64,000 nucleotides of DNA, from positions 9,592,507 to 9,656,506 of the forward strand of contig CM060852.1 of assembly GCA_030737835.1 (NCBI GenBank), in the 5' to 3' direction. The translations under genes were made by a program, and so were the position numbers. Position 1 is the stretch's first letter; the number at the start of each line of letters is the position of its first letter. Below the pieces are notes generated by a model that worked only from the letters and a program-made list of their open reading frames with translations, had not been told where the DNA came from and did no database searches. The stretch comes from Acorus gramineus. Its lineage: Eukaryota > Streptophyta > Magnoliopsida > Acorales > Acoraceae. Shown here one piece after another: positions 1-9,900 of the stretch.

Positions 1-357
1 CAGAGCAAGATAATAGTGAGATGACTGAAAAATGTACATAAAAGGCAGGTCTATCTGAGAACCTCAATAATTCAATCATTGTGCAAATGAATTATGAATC
101 TTGGTTCTCTATGTTTTGGGATCGTGTTATTCTAAGATAATGGATATTAAACAGTCACCACAGCATGGCAAGTAATCACAAATTAGAATAATGTAATCTT
201 TTGAAGCAAAGGATGCGCATGTATCATCAAATATGTCAAAATAAATGGTCTCGGGTAAAAGGTAATTCAATCCTTTCTAGAATTTAGGGTCTTTGATCGA
301 TTTCAGCAAAACACACAAGGCATATGACATGTTGAAGTGTTGTGTTGCAGTCCTTAC

Positions 358-3300
358 GTGTACATGATATCCGCATCCTTGGCGTCACGTTCATCTCCTG
401 GAGAGAAAGCTGTTGCCAGCGCTGAGAATCGTTCTTCCGGATCAGTGATATTCAGCAAATACTTAAGTAGCTTTATCTCTTTTGGTGCAATGCTTCTAAG
501 GCTACTCTTTGTAGTCTTGTATATATGATACATTATATCTTTGACCTGCACAAGTTCATAATTTTGTGCTAAGAGAAATTTGAGAGGGTGTCATGTGGTA
601 CACAAGGCAACTAGATGAAGAGAAGAACTTTCTCAGTGAATCTATTTTGGGCCATTTGCACTACTCCTTCAAAGAGATGAGTTTATGATAAAACTCTTCT
701 TAAGTTGTTTTGAGCTTTCAGTCGATATATGCACGTCTATAGAGAGATAAACTGATGTATCTGGAAACTGCTTTTTACTGATCTCACCTTCCCTTTTTCT
801 TCCCAAAATGTCCCCAAATGGGTGAAAGAGACAGGTGGGTGGAAATTTATCAATCAATAACTTATTCATCCCTAATTAATAGTGTAGATATACGTGACAC
901 AAGTCTACCGCATTCAAGATCACTATATATAATTTCTCAAAAACTTGATGTTTTACAGTAACTATTGGATCATAATTATGTTCTGTTATCAAATGTCCGC
1001 ACTGCCTTAGAACAATATAAGAAGGCCAAATCCTATTAGTATATACCTCACTCTTCATTGTAGTAGACTCCTTTGCAACCCCCCAAGTTTTGTTGATCAA
1101 CAGAATTAATGATGAATCAAGCTCCTTTGCCTTGGCCATGCTTTTGACCCTTTCACATGCCGCGTCCAATGAAGGAGAGTTCAAGATCTCATTGAACTTT
1201 GACTGGGCAATGTTTAAGTCCTCCACATTCTCCAATGCATTATCATATGTGCTGACTGCGGACAGGCATTTAGCTCCGAGCCTTGCTATTGCTGTTCACA
1301 CAAGTGGAAGATACAATCAACAATATGGTGATATTGCCTCAAAAAACAAACAATATGGTGATATTACACAATAACTTGCACTTATTTCGAATTGGTAAAT
1401 AGAGATCTCAGATGAGCTTTTTCATTTGCAAATGCATATAGCTATGTGCTACTAACATCCGCAAAGCTTGCTCCAACATGCAACTTCCTTTGTGAAAGAT
1501 GAGCAACAGACATATCATTCACTGTTTTTGAAATTCAGGTTGGCCTTAACCTACTTGTTCTAAGCAATGCATTCTCAAAGGAAGATTCATCAGTGATCTA
1601 TAACAAGTGAATTGATACAATTAACAAGAAAATCATGTACATAAAGACATATGATGAGTGTCATGACTCATGACTGCTATTAAAAGATGTAATTTCTGGC
1701 CAAGAATTCATGACTGTCATAACTACTGGTAATCAATCCAAATATCCATGTGCAATACCCAAATAATAATAATAATAATAATAATAATTTTAAAAAAAAA
1801 ATTATTACCATCACGTTCCTCCAAGCTGTCAATAGTGTCCAATAGGACACCAAGGTGTCGGAAAAATTCTCCAGTAAAGTCCTTTCGCCTCCTTGCAACA
1901 ATTGCATTAATATCTGTCGGGTTACCCTGAATCTCTTTCAGAAGTTCGGTATGCTGATCCATTTCATTGTCAATCTGCAAATTATTTTTATCAGCCAAAA
2001 CTATAGAATATATATATATGAACTTCTCCAAAAACAATTCATATAAATAAATTTGGAGAAAGACCTCTCACCCAAAAAGTCTTATGCAAAACAGAACCGC
2101 ACCTTCTTAACTTTTCTTGCTAATGCAATCAGTTTCTGTTTCATCGTTGGATCATGCTCACTATCTGCTCGTGCCTGACATCGGTTATAGAAGCTCTCCC
2201 TGTACTTGTTCCATTCATCTCTGAACACCAAAAACTTCCTCCAATTCTTTGTTTGGGGCTTCTCATGCATGAAGACCTCTATCATCTTATCACAAAATTG
2301 AGCTAATGTGTACCCTTGTGTAATTTCAGCTTCATCATTCTCTTCCTTATGGGCAGTGTAAGTACTGCTCACTGAAGTCTCTAACATCAGAAATTTGTTT
2401 TGGGGAAGAAAAAAATCAGTACCATGAGACAGACATGAAAAAAGCCTGACAATGAAAGAGCTATATAAAATTGGGAAAAGTACAGAACGTTAAAACTTCA
2501 TAAGTTTACATAATCAATAGTCATAAAGGTATCAACAATTCTAAAGCCATGATAAGAAAAAGATTTGAACACAAACGGTTATTTTGCTTTTGTCTTCTTG
2601 TGTTGACATATCTTGCGTGCTTATCCAGTTTTGAAGTTGTCGGATGTGGCATTCAGACTTCGCTAAATGATCACCAAAACGTATGCATCTCCCTTCATTG
2701 TTTTTAAATGCACTTCCTTTGTGAAATTCTTATATAAACATCTATAACATTAATTACAGCCTTACAGGTAACTTTCGCAATTCTTAAAATTTTATTAGCC
2801 TTTATAAAATCTAGGTAGCAATTGTTTACTCATCAATATATATATATATATATATTAAAACCAGAAAATGACCTATTTTGTTATGGTGTGTATTCTCTTT
2901 GTAGAATTCGAAGGACAAATAATTTATGGCGAATCAACATCCCTCGATCAGAGCTATGCATTTAGCGTTCTTTTTCTTTCTTTCTTTTTGTTTTTTATAT
3001 CGGATGAACCTCCCATGACGACCTTACGAGAAGGTTACCTCCGCCTGTTTGTCCCGGTTCCACTGGAAAATTCTTTCAAATTTTTACCAATAAACAAGTG
3101 GATAAGTCAGCGTCAAAATTCGAATCCAAGACCTACCCTTAACACAGGTAAGCCTCGAACCGTTGTGCTATAGCCACCGGGGACAACATTTAACATTCTT
3201 GCTCACAAGGCATCCAACAAGAAAAGCACGGCCGATAGAGATTTGGTAAAATTATGAAAGAAAACATTAGTCGTGTCACTATTTCACGCATTCAATATTC

Positions 3301-3829
3301 CACACCAATTTGAAAGGTTTAAATACAGTGTCAATTACTCCACACACATGGAACAATAAAAAAGAAAATAAAAAAGGCATATAATCAAAATAAAAAGAGA
3401 ATTTCACTTTCCATTACCATTGGGATTTGTGATTCGGGAAGCATCAGCTATAGCCTGTAAAGAATCAAAAATCAAAACATGAACACAAAATACATACATG
3501 AAGGAAGGGTCAAGCAAAAGAAAGGAAGCATTTTTAAATAGGAGGGTCAATAGAAACACAAAAACCCAGAAACCCAAAAGACCCAAAACCTCGGATTTGA
3601 AGCTCTGAAGTCTGGTGGTGTGGGTTTTCCAGAAGAGCTTGAAATGACCCGTCTTTGGTGCTTTAGAACTGATTGGAAGCCCTGAAACGATTAAAAGGAA
3701 GAGGAGGATGCGAAGTCTGTTTTGAAGAAACAAAAGAGAGGGAGATTGAAGGGGAGAAAGGGGAGTACCTGCTTTGGCTGGGGCTCTGCGGGAGTTCATG
3801 GAGGCCGCGAAGCAGAGACTAGTCGCCAT
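358..3829 (-). CDS. At4g37920-like chloroplast protein, 3' end off window
   Basis: I recognise this as the plant family of Arabidopsis At4g37920, a chloroplast protein of unknown activity sometimes annotated as endoribonuclease E-like. Seven exons can be joined in one frame: 3829-3769, 3681-3590, 3454-3418, 2380-2103, 1974-1809, 1291-1047 and 545-358, giving 355 residues so far. All introns have GT-AG ends. The start (MATSLCFAAS) opens a Ser/Arg-rich stretch that looks like a chloroplast transit peptide. The family-typical segment YTLAQFCDKMIEVF is in exon 4 and WRKFLVFRDEWNKY follows it. The last exon seen ends in the DIMYT segment with a split codon. No matching acceptor and continuation is visible in bases 1-357, so the final exon must lie beyond the left edge. 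The function is not known to me. Family call fairly sure; the exon 6 and 7 joins rest on phase and similarity. Confidence 0.85.
1762..1788. repeat. (AAT)n microsatellite
   Basis: About nine AAT units followed by an A tract, in intron 5 of the At4g37920-like gene, roughly 20 bases beyond the donor site of exon 5. Confidence 0.85.
2965..3183 (-). mobile_element. tRNA-derived SINE, minus strand
   Basis: Read on the minus strand from 3183, the sequence opens CCCCGGTGGCTATAGCAC, an A-box-like pol III motif, followed by GGATTCGAATTT, which resembles a B box. It runs out into an A/AAAG-rich tail at about 3000-2965 (a T-rich tract on the plus strand). This order of A box, B box and A-rich end is that of a tRNA-derived SINE. 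It sits in intron 3 of the At4g37920-like gene. Confidence 0.6.
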
Positions 3830-3967
3830 GGCTTTGTGAGGTGAAGAGAGACCCCTCTGTGGCTACTGCCTTTTTTTTCACTGCAATTTAATCCGGGTCG
3901 GATTTTTATTTGTGCAGTGCCATCCGAACCCTCGTGCTTTTCCCAAAAAAAAAAAAAAAAAAAAAAA

Positions 3968-4210
3968 CATTATCTGTTAAAGTAAATAGTCATATAAATT
4001 TTGAGTGCTATCACAATCAGTTATATCATGTTAAAAATCCAATGAAACATATTTCTTGTTAGATGCTGTATATGTTTTATTAAATATTTTCTTACACTTA
4101 CTAAATATAGATTCATTCAATTCGAAAATGGAAAGATATACATTTTTTATCAAAATATATATTTCATTAGATGATGTTTACTAAAAAAAAGTCAGCATGG
4201 CTTTGATACT
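3968..4210 (+). repeat. dispersed AT-rich repeat, copy 1
   Basis: Shares an ordered set of phrases with 6105-6385 and 11352-11640: a segment like CAATGAAACATAT, then TTCTTACACTTACTAA, then ATTCATTCAA, then AAATGGA and a TTTTTAT run. This copy lacks the first part seen in the others. It is probably a non-autonomous transposon family; I could not define its ends. Confidence 0.55.
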
Positions 4211-4424
4211 GTGACAGATTACATCTTTTCTCGTTTTGGAGGGTGGGGTTCAAGCATAAAAAGGCGAAAAAATAATATTCTTGTACTTGTTTAGAAACTT
4301 TAGTCTATTGATAGTTTGTATTACATGATGACACAAGTTTGTAATAATAAGTAGGGTTGTTTCAATCTATCATATTGAGGAATCGGGAGATTGTAGTTTC
4401 TAGAGTTCTTGTACGAAAAAAGGG

Positions 4425-5164
4425 TTTTTTGCATGTATGTCATAAAAAATATTATATTTATTTTTATACCACCATAAATAACATATTTATTTTTATACCA
4501 TTAGAATTTTTCTTAATATAAAAATGTGTCACTTTTTTATCTTTTTTAACTAAAATAGACTTTAACTATAGTTAGTTTCTTAACCAATAAATAAAATTGA
4601 TAAAAATAATCTTAATATATAATATTTTTTTTCATAATGTAAATAATTAAATATAATAATCTAATTAATTTTATGTTCTTTTTAAATCAATCGTAATCCA
4701 TTCACCGTTACTTCTTTCTTTTTCTTTCAATCAAGATCTAATTTTTTTTTTAATTGTATTTTGTAACATATATTATTAATTGTTCTCAAAATAATTTTAT
4801 TTTATTTTTACAAATATAAATATTAATAATTATTATATCTATGCTAATAAATAGTTTTTATGATTAATTTTTATGTTATTGGATTTTAGATGAAATTTAT
4901 CATTTTCATGTTAAAATTAATATTTTTTATCTTTATAAATATTGTATTTGGTAAGGTTAAATATGCAAAAAAATAAAAAATAAGGGTAATTTGATATTTT
5001 CTCTAAGATTTTAATGGTTTTAATAAAAATTTGGATGGAAGTTAACTAGAATGATAAATATGCATAAGTTCTACATATTTCAATGGTATAAAAATAAATA
5101 GTTTATTTGAAGTGATATAAAATTAAATAGCATGTTTTTTAATGGTATACATGTAAAAAACCAC
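4425..5164. mobile_element. Mutator-like non-autonomous element with long inverted repeats
   Basis: The left end (GGTTTTTTGCATGTATGTC, then ATTTATTTTTATACCACC) reappears in reverse complement at the right end (5164 leftward: GGTTTTTTACATGTATACC, then ATTTATTTTTATACCATT). Terminal inverted repeats extend about 90-100 bases. Flanking 9-mers ACGAAAAAA (left) and ACCAAAAAA (right) match at 8 of 9 positions, the target-duplication length of Mutator-like elements. The interior is AT-rich with no coding content. No transposase is visible. Confidence 0.6.
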
Positions 5165-5173
5165 CAAAAAATA

Positions 5174-5981
5174 CTGAAAAATATTTCATATAACCCCGAT
5201 AAACTAGTTAATATCCACATAACCCCCTGTATTTTTTGTAAATTACATATAATTCCCTGAAAATTTATATGTAAATTCAAATAGATCTTGAGCTAAAAAA
5301 TAATTAACAGATATTAAATATTCACATAATATTCCATTATGTTAACTCAGGTTATATAATTTTTGTATATTAAAACCCCTGTATTATACAAAAATGCATA
5401 TATGCCCCTCTAAATTACTATTTGACCCTCTCCAAACTCACCCATCTTGCCCTCTCTACCACTCCCACCATTGAACCATCACCCCTCCACCTCCTCCCAC
5501 CACCACCACCACCACCACTAACCCTTCTTCATTTGAACCGCCATTCACATATCCCTCCTCCCCCTCCCTCCTCCCCAGTACCATCACCATTCATTCACCT
5601 TAACTATCTTCTCACTCCTTTCCACCACCACCCTTCACCTCCTCCCACCATAACCACCACTGCCACAACACCCTCCGCCACTTGAACTGACACCCACCAC
5701 CCCCAGGCCCCAATGTTCCCTCCCTCCTCCTCCTCCCCGCTGCCATTCGATCTGTAAAGAAAATGTTTTTAGTGGAATTTTTAAGAGATATTAAGTTCTT
5801 ATGCGGGGGTAAAAAAGTTATTTTATAAGTAGATTTAAATAAAATCAATGATAATTAATTTGATTGACAGAATGATTTATTTTAATTTATGTGGAGGTTT
5901 TTAGGGGTTATATAGATTTCATAAAACACAGGGATTACATGGATATCAGATAATTTGAGGTTACATGAATTTTTCTACATA
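5174..5981. mobile_element. long-TIR element with a CCA/CCT-rich interior (Pack-MULE-like)
   Basis: The left arm (CTGAAAAATATTTCATATAA, then CCACATAACCCCCTG) is mirrored, imperfectly, by the right arm read in reverse (TAGAAAAATTCATGTAACC, then CCATGTAATCCCTG). Between them, at about 5405-5750, is a strongly pyrimidine-biased tract of CCA, CCT and CTC units unlike anything nearby. AT-rich inverted arms around a compositionally foreign filler is the architecture of a Pack-MULE, but I do not recognise a source gene. Borders are approximate and the target duplication is not clean. Confidence 0.45.
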
Positions 5982-6104
5982 AAATATATACGGAAGTATA
6001 CTAATATATTATTTATAGAAATAAATAATAATAATTTCATATAATGTAATAATGCAGTATATTTTGCTATAAAAACGTATGCATATGACATTGTACATAT
6101 ATTA

Positions 6105-6385
6105 CAAGAGTGTTGTTACACTCAGTTTTTTTCACAGTTCAAATTACAGTCCTATATATCGTTATAGATTCAGTGAAACATATACCTTGTTAAACAATAT
6201 ATATATCTCGTTAAATTTTTTCTTACACTTACTAATAATGAGTTCATTCAACTCAAAATGGATCGATGTGCATTTTTTATTAAAGTATATAGATGATATC
6301 TACTATTTAAAAAATTAAAAACATGTGTGATATAAGTTTTAATTAATAAAGTTGACTGAGAATAACATTTTTTATATTATAAATA
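6105..6385 (+). repeat. dispersed AT-rich repeat, copy 2
   Basis: Same family as 3968-4210 and 11352-11640. It begins GTTGTTACACTCAG, passes through CACAGTTCAAATTACAG and TTCTTACACTTACTAAT, and continues TTCATTCAACTCAAAATGGA. It is the most complete copy in the window. Confidence 0.55.
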
Positions 6386-6432
6386 TACGTATTTCATTAA
6401 CTTTAAACAGTACACAAGACCATCTCCGATGT

Positions 6433-6443
6433 CAGATATATAA
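6433..6443 (+). promoter_or_regulatory. possible TATA box of STR2
   Basis: GATATATAAAA lies about 500 bases upstream of the STR2 start codon, just before a change from AT-rich repeat DNA to the more C-rich leader. It is the best TATA-like motif there. The long distance makes it uncertain, and a 5' UTR intron or a closer promoter is possible. Confidence 0.3.
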
Positions 6444-6720
6444 AAAAAAAACCTGCAATGCATCCTCGGAGACGCTCGTTTCTTCCGCCCTCATCACACC
6501 TTAAAAATAATCCAATCATAGAATGTCCCAATCAATCATTGTAAATAAAAATGATTTGGATCCTCTGTATTTCTAGCATTGTAAAACAAGATAAGACTCT
6601 CAAAATCACAGCTTTCCTTCACAAACAATCGAAAATAGCAGAACCACCTCCCCTTCAAAACCTTTGATGAAGAAAACAAAGCCAAACCAATCGATTGAAA
6701 CGATTCCAAAAAAAACCAAA

Positions 6721-6902
6721 CAAACAACTTTCATTCAAAACAAGAATAAAAAAAAACCCAACCTTGGAACCCCCTCAAACCAACACCTTTTAAACTCTCT
6801 CCCCAAACAAACAAACAACTTTCATTCAAAACAAGAATAAAAAAAAACCCAACCTTGGAACCCCCTCAAACCAACACCTTTTAAACTCTCTCCCCAAACA
6901 AA
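6721..6902 (+). repeat. 91-bp tandem duplication in the STR2 leader
   Basis: The segment starting CAAACAACTTTCATTCAAAA at 6721 is repeated almost exactly from 6812 (period 91) and ends 43 bases before the STR2 start codon. It includes an A run and a C-rich stretch. Both copies read the same way and appear nearly identical, so the duplication is recent. Confidence 0.85.
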
Positions 6903-6945
6903 CACTCTCCTCTCATAACTCTCCGAAAAAACAGAGTACCCAACA

Positions 6946-9900
6946 ATGGCCCACCACCACCACCACAACAACCGGCACGAACACTCGGTGATCGACGTGG
7001 TGAAACCCTCCACCTTCATAGGCGGTCTCGAGTTCTCGGGCCTGACGTACACGGTGGTCAAGAAACAGAGGGTCGACGGCAAGTGGACCTCGCGCGACGT
7101 GGACCTCCTCCACCGCATCACGGGGTACGCGCCGAAGGGGTGCGTGACGGCGGTCATGGGTCCGAGCGGGGCGGGCAAGTCGACGTTTCTTGACGGGCTG
7201 GCGGGCCGGATCGCGAGCGGGAGTTTGGAAGGGCGGGTCGCGCTCGACGGGGCGGAGATGAGTCCGACACTCGTGAAGCGGACGTCCGCGTACGTTATGC
7301 AGGATGACCGGCTGTTCCCGATGTTGACGGTGTACGAGACGCTCATGTTCGCGGCGGATTTCCGACTCGGGGCGGTGCCCAGGGAGGATAAGCGACTTCG
7401 GGTCGAGAAGCTCATCGAGCAGCTCGGGCTCACCGTGAGTGCCCGCACCCAAAACACTAGCACTTACACATCACCTGCTTTAAAACCTCTTTTTTTTTTT
7501 TTTTTACAAAACTTTGAAATATCCACTCTGAATGAGTACAAATGATAACAATTTTAGGATAACATATAATTAACAAGATATATATAATCACCTATATAGA
7601 GAGTGCCTACGGAACAAAGATACTCCATTTCGCTTTTACTCCTGTTCATCACTTCTTTAATTTATATCATGCAGGAAAAGAAACACAAAACAAAACAAAC
7701 GATTGGATTCATCATTTTTGTCGATCATCATGCTAACAAAACCAATGGATCCAACACCGACCAGATTCCATATTGTTGATTTTATTTTTTAATATAGGAT
7801 AGATCATTTTACCACTGAGATTTTGTGTACCTTATATAATATTGGAACCAAACACGATACATACAGTAGCTTATTTTCATGAAGATGTAAATTTTGTTAC
7901 ATGTAATATGTATCTTTTTTTTAAAAAAAATGCACTTGGAATAATCTCACACTTAATTTTTTTTTCTTTTACAAATTAATAGATCCAAGCAATTAAAACT
8001 CAATTTTTTGTTTTGTTTGTTCTCTTTTCAAAGATATCTATATTTTTTTTCCTTCTTTCTTTGGGTTATGTGGTATTTTTATATTTTGTTTTACTCTATT
8101 TTGCTTTTATACATTTTTTTTTATTGTTTTATGTGCTATCTTTTTCTTTTTACCTTTTTAGTTTTGTCTTCTTTTATATATTGTTATTTATTAGGATTTT
8201 TCGTTTTCAAATTTAATTTTTGTGATTTTATTAAAAAAATTTGTTTTGAAAATAAAAACTAAAATGAATTTACAAATCACCTTTTTTGTGCAAGCACATC
8301 AGCCACACCATTTGAGCTCTCACCATCATATTTTGTCACACGCGCGCGCGCGCAGTCTTCGCAGAACACGTACATCGGCGACGAAGGCACGCGCGGGGTC
8401 TCGGGAGGTGAGCGTCGGCGCGTCTCGATCGGCGTGGACATAATCCACGGCCCGTCCCTCCTCTTCCTCGACGAACCCACATCTGGCCTGGACTCGACGA
8501 GCGCGCACGGCGTGATCGAGAGGGTCCACGACATCGCGCGCGCGGGGAGCACTGTCGTCCTCACCATCCACCAGCCCTCGCACCGTATCCTCTCCCTCAT
8601 CGACCACCTCATCATCCTCGCGCGCGGTCAGCTCATATTCATCGGGTCCCCAAAGGACGTCACGCGCCACCTCGCGCGCATGGGGCGCAAGGTCCCCAAG
8701 GGGGAGAACTCGATTGAGTACCTGCTCGACGTCGTTCGGGAGTACGATGAGTCCGAGCTCGGCGGTGTCAAGGCGCTCGCCGACTTCTGCTTGACAGGGA
8801 TGAAGCCGCCGAAGATTGACGGTGGGGAGTACTCTATATCGACCGTGTTCCCGCAGACGCCACAGTCGTCCGTCCATCACCAGATGGATGATGGTTTTGA
8901 TCGTAGCATTCGGAGCCCGCTCAAGTCTCCTTGGGGTGGAACCGCTAGTGTCACGACGACTCTACGGTTCACGCCTTCCACTCACCGCAGCAACCTCGCA
9001 CCACCGCAGGGTCCACCCAGGTATGTAAGCATGCATGTCTACTCTAATTTGGGGTGTCACCCAATAAACAAATTAAGGTTGCAACTCTGATGGGTGGGGC
9101 GAATGAAGCTTTGATTAAGTCAGAAAACACCTCTTCTCTCTTTAAAAAAGGTCAAAGAATTAAATCCCGGGGAGTACCATTCCTTCAAAAAAAAAAAAAA
9201 AAAAAAATGATGGGTGGGATTAGACTGGAGTTTAACTCGAATCCAACCCTCCATTAGAGGGAACCAATCAAACCCAAGTCAACCCGACCTTCAAACATTT
9301 TTCAAAATCAGATTAAACTTGCATGTAATGGATCAAAAACATATCAAGAGACAATGAGTTTCAGAGATGGCCTAATTGGAGGCACGTTGTACGTTGTCTT
9401 AAGAACAGAATCGCTCCCTCAATCGCACAGGGTACTCGACAATTTTCCTCGGATACAACCACCCAGCCTCGCTGATTTTCTCCTCTGGTGCAGCAGGAAG
9501 AAGATATGTAAACCGGTCGCTGACTTGAACAATCACCAAAAGAAAGAAAAATTTCTGGAACAAGAGAGAGCTAAGATTGCATATGTGGTGTAGTCCTTTA
9601 GCCTCTTTTTATAGAGGCTAAGGAAGAGATCCATTTGAAAGCCGTTTCGAAGAAACGCTCCACCCGTTACGCAATCGTTCCCCCCTAATTACGTGGCGGT
9701 TACAGTCCTCCACGACTGTTATCGATTGCATGTAGAGATTCTCTCTATCTCTGTCGTCTCTTCTTGACCCAGACCCAAGACCAAGCTCATGACCAAATAC
9801 AAAATGCAAATGCAATCCACAAGCCCTTGCCCCCCTTAGGACCCTAGTCAAGTACCAACTCCCTTCCTTATAAAGAGGATTGAGTTTACAAAATAACTAA

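Larger units (their letters stand above)
3830..6945. other. intergenic: divergent promoters of the At4g37920-like gene and STR2
   Basis: The two flanking genes point away from each other, so both promoters lie here. A poly-A run is at about 3943-3967. The rest is very AT-rich and is taken up by the repeat copies and two elements with long terminal inverted repeats listed separately. I see no gene. The CCA/CCT-rich tract at 5420-5750 is open in some frames only because of its composition. Confidence 0.75.

Noticed and set aside
5422..5685. Proline-rich protein in the CCA/CCT tract
   Set aside because: Open in more than one frame because of composition, no introns or recognisable motifs, and lies inside a long-TIR element.
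6946..6984. His-rich start of STR2 as a vector-derived affinity tag
   Set aside because: The His codons run on into NNRHEH and the gene body in native context, with no vector sequence. Natural His-rich starts occur in this transporter group.
6822..7463. Long open frames on the minus strand opposite STR2 exons (also 8277-8880 and 10548-11083)
   Set aside because: Shadows of GC-rich coding sequence. No family similarity, while the plus strand encodes all ABCG motifs.
8008..8262. Phe-rich membrane protein
   Set aside because: Translation of the T-rich part of STR2 intron 1; overlapping frames are open too.
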